A DNA stretch of 64,000 nt from Boletus sp. NGJ. Taxonomy: Eukaryota > Basidiomycota > Agaricomycetes > Boletales > Boletaceae. Location: positions 1 to 64,000 of the forward strand of contig JAGTXK010000027.1 of the NCBI GenBank assembly GCA_019096195.1. The letters run 5' to 3'. Shown here piece after piece: positions 59,601-64,000 of the stretch; position 1 is the stretch's first letter, and each line of letters begins with the position of its first letter. Position numbers and translations under genes: made by a program. The notes beneath the pieces were generated by a model. It was not told the origin of the DNA. It did no database searches and saw only the letters and a list, made by a program, of their open reading frames with translations.

Positions 59601-61448
59601 ACTTCGGGGCATGCCGAGTCCGATACGCCGACCAGGAAGATCTTGGACTGTAGCCTCTATGCCACCCGAGACAACCGTCAAAGCTCTATTCCGTTTGTCA
59701 GGAATGTGGACCATGCGAACGATGGGCAAGGCAAACCTTGGCGTATAATCGAATGTATCAAGAAAGACCGTCGTCGCTCCTCCATCCCTGAAAGTTTTAT
59801 TCTCGCAAATTGCCCTCAAATATGGTACATTATTGGGAGGACCATGGATCTTGCAATTCGACAGAGCTCGTTGAAGACGAAGCACGGCTTCTTCTCTGGT
59901 GTCGCTTTTCACAACAAGCTTGCACAGGAGTGGGTCAAAGAAAGTGGTAACGTTGGTTCCTGCTGAAATCTTATCAGAATATCAGAGACCAACGGAACCA
60001 ACGAGCGATGAAGAAAGCCGGACCCAATGATCAACTCGCAACCAGTCTTGTTCTGGAAGGTCAACTTGTTGCAGCACGCCAGAACACGGCCTGAACCCGT
60101 CGGCAGGGTTCTCACTGTAGATACGAACCTCAATGGCATGTATGGATCCTTTGTCCAAGTTTGCACCAAACACACTTTGCGAAAGCGTAGGACTGTCCAA
60201 GTCGAGGCCGCGAGCTGCTGTGCGCTCCGCCACACCTTGCGCGATAACCAATTCCACAAGGTCGAGACCAGGATGTATCGCCTCCGTTATCGGATGTTCG
60301 ACCTGCAGTAGCACCGTGATTCATACATACTTTCAGGGACCATTCTTGAGCTCACTTGAATTCGAGTATTCATTTCAAGGAAGAAGAAATCACCAGTTTC
60401 ATCGTCTACAAGGAATTCGACGGTACCTGTAGGTTGAAGTTTCGGTATTTATGCAGCCTCAAAGAACCAATGTTGCACGATTACCTGCAGAAGAATACTT
60501 GATGGAACGACACAGGCGGACCGCAGCATCACACATCTCTTTGCGAAGCTTTGGATAGCGAGAGAGAAACGGACTTGGTGTCTCCTCGATCACCTTCTGA
60601 TGCCTGCGCTGAACACTACATTCGCGCTCGCCCATGTGAACCACATCGCCAATTCCATTTCCAAAGACCTTGTAAGAGCATCAATGGAGTGACCCTGTTT
60701 TCGAAGATCGTAGGCTGCACCTGAACTTCAATGTGTCGCGCAGACGGATAGTATCGTTCAAGAAAAACTCCTTCGTGGCGAAATAGCGTCTTGTATCGTT
60801 ACATAAATATCCGTAAGCGAGAAACATGTGACGACTGACCTCCGCACGTTCTCTCGTGTTTTTGAACTGAACTGAGAGCTCCACGTCATCCTTGCAGATG
60901 ACGAGACCCATTCCACCACCTCCGGCAGTCGCCTTGAGCATTACTGGGAAACCAATTTCTCTTGCGATACTTAGGGCATTCTCCGGCGTACTAACGAGTC
61001 CCTGCGAGCCAGGGACCAGAGGTAAGCCAGCTTTCGCCGCCAAACCTCTCGCTTCGTGCTTTAGACCCATGGCGCGAATGACCTCGGGCTGAGGCCCCAG
61101 CCAGATCATTCCTGCATCCACGACCGCCCGAGCAAAGTCCGCGTTCTCGGACAGGAATCCGTATCCGGGGTGGACCATCGTCACATGTCTATCCTTGCAC
61201 ACGGTAATGATCGTAGAGAGCGACATGTATAACTTGGACTCTGGCTGCCCTTCGAAGAGTCGGAACGTGTCCTTCAAAGGAGCAGCTTCGTCGGCCATCG
61301 ATACGTGCGGTGACAGGGCATCGGAGGCGCTGTAGACAGCGACGGTACATATTCCGAGCTGCTTCGCCGTGCGTATGACCCGCACTGCTATTTCGCCGCG
61401 ATTAGCCACCAACAGCTTGTGCCCGCCATAGTATTCGCGACACTCCAT
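56666..61448 (-). CDS. Urea-carboxylase-type biotin enzyme (biotin carboxylase, KipA-like, KipI-like, biotin carrier)
   Basis: Urea carboxylase uses ATP, bicarbonate and biotin to turn urea into allophanate. The ATG at 61448 gives [20 protein letters not shown]. The biotin carboxylase domain follows with [61 protein letters not shown] and [15 protein letters not shown] KipA-like (AHS2) domain (about 59000 to 59750; [20 protein letters not shown]) and a KipI-like (AHS1) domain (about 57300 to 58430; [20 protein letters not shown]) come next. The biotin carrier with EAMKTE ends the protein (about 56790). About 12 introns. The allophanate hydrolase domain fused at the N-terminus of yeast Dur1,2 is absent. 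Because guanidine carboxylases share this architecture, the substrate is not certain. Confidence 0.88.
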
Positions 61449-62149
61449 TTCTGAACGTCGTCCTGTGAGGCAGTGTATTGGTGGTTCTGTCGATACGAAC
61501 GGGGATGGGGAGGGTACACGATAATAGAGTCGCAATCTCGAAGTTCGGCTCAGCGATTCCGTGTATATGAACCACTAGCGTGGGTCATGTGCCCATTCGT
61601 GATGAACGACGCCAAAAAAAAAGGGGGGGGGATGAGCGAATGTTTTATTAATGTTTGTGGAATTCAGCTGTTCTGTATAAGTACACATCACCAGATCATG
61701 TCTCTAGGGGAAGGAAATTTCAACGCAGGTAACTTAGCTTGAGCTTGCCAATTACACGATATACGCACCTCGGGCCGATCGCTCCTGGTTAGTTTCAAAG
61801 TTCGTATTCACTATCTATATACACGCTGGTCATAGCAATGTTTTTCTATTCTATATCTGTGGACCTTTCTCTAGTGTTATGCACCGGCAGGCATCAGAGT
61901 GGTCAAGGAGTGTGTTGTTTGCTGTTCAGAAAATACCCATTGCATTTATGCATGTACACTATCAGTAAAGACAGAACAATCTTGTATGGGGATGTGGTGG
62001 TATACTGCTGCGTCGTTGATATCGACGAGTCAATCTCGACCGTGGTTAGCGTCAGCGATGGATAATCACGCAGGCTGTCTGATGGGCTGTGTAAAATCAT
62101 CAGAGTCCGTCTCCGACGTACTCATGGCTTCCGAGCTCCTATTATCGCG
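61449..62149. other. Intergenic stretch upstream of the carboxylase gene
   Basis: It holds the carboxylase promoter, a run of A then G at 61614 to 61630, and the 3' flank of the next gene. No other feature was recognised. Confidence 0.45.
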
Positions 62150-63215
62150 CTACAAAAAGCGATACACGTACGTCACGACAACTAGCAGGTTGCACATGAT
62201 GATCGAGGCCGCAATCTTGTGATTTCGGGGTGGTAAGGATAACACAGATAAGGTACAATCGATGCCGGCGACCATGAGGGTTGTGATATCCAGGACATGA
62301 CCGACAATATGGAAGATGGCCGCGAAAGCGAGGACGACACTGGAGGCAAAGATGCAAAGTATCATGCGCCGTTGACGCGTCGGCAATTTAACCCTCCAAA
62401 GCACGCGCAGGAGTGATGCAATTAGGATCCCCACCGTCACGCAGTCCGCTGTCATGAACATGTATCAGATTCGGCGTTAGTATCCAAGCCTCCCAAGGTT
62501 CGCTCACACGTAAACTCCAAAATCAAGATCTGGGGCTTCACTGAGCAAGCAGGGGTTGTAATGGTGCCAGCTCAAATCTGACGCACACTGCCAAAATTTC
62601 CCTGAGACAATAACGGTCTAAAAGATGCCGCAGCACGCCGCGTAAATGTAGGTAAGTCTACCCAGTTGAGTGCCGCGAATGATGTGGGTGATGGAGAATA
62701 GTATGCCAAAGTGTGCTGCTCTGTCGGCCATGTAGCATTCCTGCGTCAAAGACCACCACAAAATGGGCTGCTGACAGCAAGTGCTTACCTGACGACGGAA
62801 GTAGACCCCAGGGAATAAAACCAAAATCTGACACTGGACGTTAGAGAATCTGCAGGTTGGTTACGAGCGACATTCACCCTAAGGTTAAAACCTCGGTAAC
62901 CGGACATCGACTTACATGTGAGTGAGTATATCTATTCCCCTGCCAATGAAGCCAGGCACGAAAGCAGTGCTGCGGCTTCTCATGCATCCTCCCACCAGAA
63001 ACGATCGATTCTGAGACAAAAGCATATCCACCAGACGGTGCAGATGATTCCGAGGACTTGAAAAACAGCAGAAACCATCGGGGATAACCTCGGTGAGCAT
63101 CATGAGGCGCAAACGTCACTTTCAGCATACATACCTCGCACTGGAAGTGATGCAGTGTCATGCATCCCACCAATAGTTGGTTCAGTGAAAAAAAGACTGG
63201 AGGTACATACACCAT
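62150..63215 (-). CDS. Unrecognised multi-pass membrane protein
   Basis: Exons on the minus strand give hydrophobic helices joined by short loops: MVYVPPVFFSLNQLLVGCMT near 63150 to 63215, ADRAAHFGILFSITHIIRGT and LGRLTYIYAACCGIF near 62620 to 62750, VGILIASLLRVLWRVKLPTR and MILCIFASSVVLAFAAIFHI near 62330 to 62440, and SIIMCNLLVVVTYVYRFL at the end. Good donors (GTAAGT) are visible near 62920 and 62789. The layout resembles the large agaricomycete families of five- to seven-helix membrane proteins without known function. The start at 63215 and the first exons are uncertain. Confidence 0.55.
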
Positions 63216-64000
63216 GTCGATCAACTATATGTGTTCTAAGAGCATGGTGAAAATGAGGTCCATTCAATTCAATGATGTTATAATAAATCCGTAAAAAACT
63301 CATCGTGAGAGGGCGGGCAACATGCTATCAGCATGACAGGACGACCCATGGTATAGAGACCCCAATTTTGTAATTTCTCCTTGGTTAGCACATCAGAACG
63401 TTACTAAGAATGTACGGACCTGGTTCTGAACCAGGCCAGACGATGCCGACAGTCAGAGAGGCCACATACCTATAGTATATATCAATCCAACTTTTTTCAA
63501 GTATCCGGTACTGAATATTGAATGCTTGTCGAATTTGTCGAAGGTGGGGTGGCCTGACCAAGGCTGAGATTGTTGTCACGTCACCATTTCTTCATATTAC
63601 AGGTCATGTTATGTACTGTCACTGATCAAATGAACTGGGTCACCGTTCCTGTGCAGCGGTACAAATGGTCACTTACTCCAAGTGTGCAGGCGGGTACCTT
63701 GTCTGCCGAACTTGGCCCATCGGTGAGCAACATTGCCGGTTGTGAGGAAGGTATTAGTGCGACCTTGTCACTTGACGTGCATGCAAGCTTGGCGGTGTCA
63801 TTACAATGGGACAGAAGTACTTATAAGTTATAGAACGTGCGAGCTTTCAGCAGGTGAGAGTGGCGAGTGCAACAGTGACCTCGAGGAAGAGTCTGGAAGT
63901 TTTCAAGTATCTGAACATTCCTGCTGGGAGTGGATGGTAGTAATAACTAGTCGCGAGCAATGGGTGAAAAGTTCAATGTGCTGGTTCACCTGAGAACCCA
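63216..64000. other. Right edge, no assigned gene
   Basis: A plus-strand frame at 63570 to 63833 has no recognisable domain. The last 150 bases are rich in acidic codons and could belong to an exon of a gene beyond the window, but this cannot be supported. Confidence 0.35.

Noticed and set aside
1-64000. CRISPR arrays, bacterial operons or phage genes
   Set aside because: No regularly spaced short repeats and no prokaryotic gene layout; introns and gene content are eukaryotic throughout.

Overview
This window reads as chromosomal DNA of a basidiomycete fungus, most likely an agaricomycete. Genes lie on both strands at high density and are cut by many short introns of about 45 to 65 bases. 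They encode ordinary eukaryotic proteins (spindle checkpoint, condensin, ribosomal stalk, secretory factor, secreted glycosidases). The repeats are chromodomain Ty3/gypsy elements and a hAT DNA transposon. No CRISPR array, rRNA or convincing tRNA was seen.

Left part (1 to 14.4 kb): the 5' part of an oligopeptide transporter (OPT) gene runs off the left edge. Next come a gene with a DUF262 (GmrSD/ParB-like) domain, the spindle checkpoint gene MAD1, an unfamiliar gene with six cysteine-rich zinc-ribbon-like modules, a 2.4 kb stretch with no assigned gene, and a secreted GH89 alpha-N-acetylglucosaminidase.

Middle part (14.4 to 33.2 kb): one 18.8 kb block of transposons inserted into transposons. 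A hAT element with 17-base terminal inverted repeats and an 8-base target duplication (GTTGAGAG) is the oldest layer. A solo LTR (duplication GGAAA) sits in one of its introns. A Ty3/gypsy chromovirus (element A, duplication ATCGC) splits its transposase gene. A second chromovirus (element B, duplication TCCAG) splits the gag region of A. All four junction pairs can be read directly. The block lies between the GH89 gene and a convergent GH105-type glycosidase gene.

Right part (33.8 to 64 kb): GH105-like glycosidase, an FCP1/NIF-type HAD phosphatase-like gene, SMC2, a second DUF262 gene with a long disordered tail, KSH1, a complete OPT transporter, ribosomal protein P1, an F-box protein, a urea-carboxylase-type biotin enzyme lacking the amidase domain, and an unfamiliar membrane protein.

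The most striking large-scale pattern is that the two ends carry the same gene pair (OPT plus DUF262) in mirror orientation. Each DUF262 gene also shares its upstream region with a mitotic chromosome gene (MAD1 on the left, SMC2 on the right). The DUF262 proteins keep the signature of bacterial modification-dependent restriction proteins, and their role in fungi is not obvious. They are the best candidate here for undescribed biology. All calls come from reading the sequence by eye; no database search was run.
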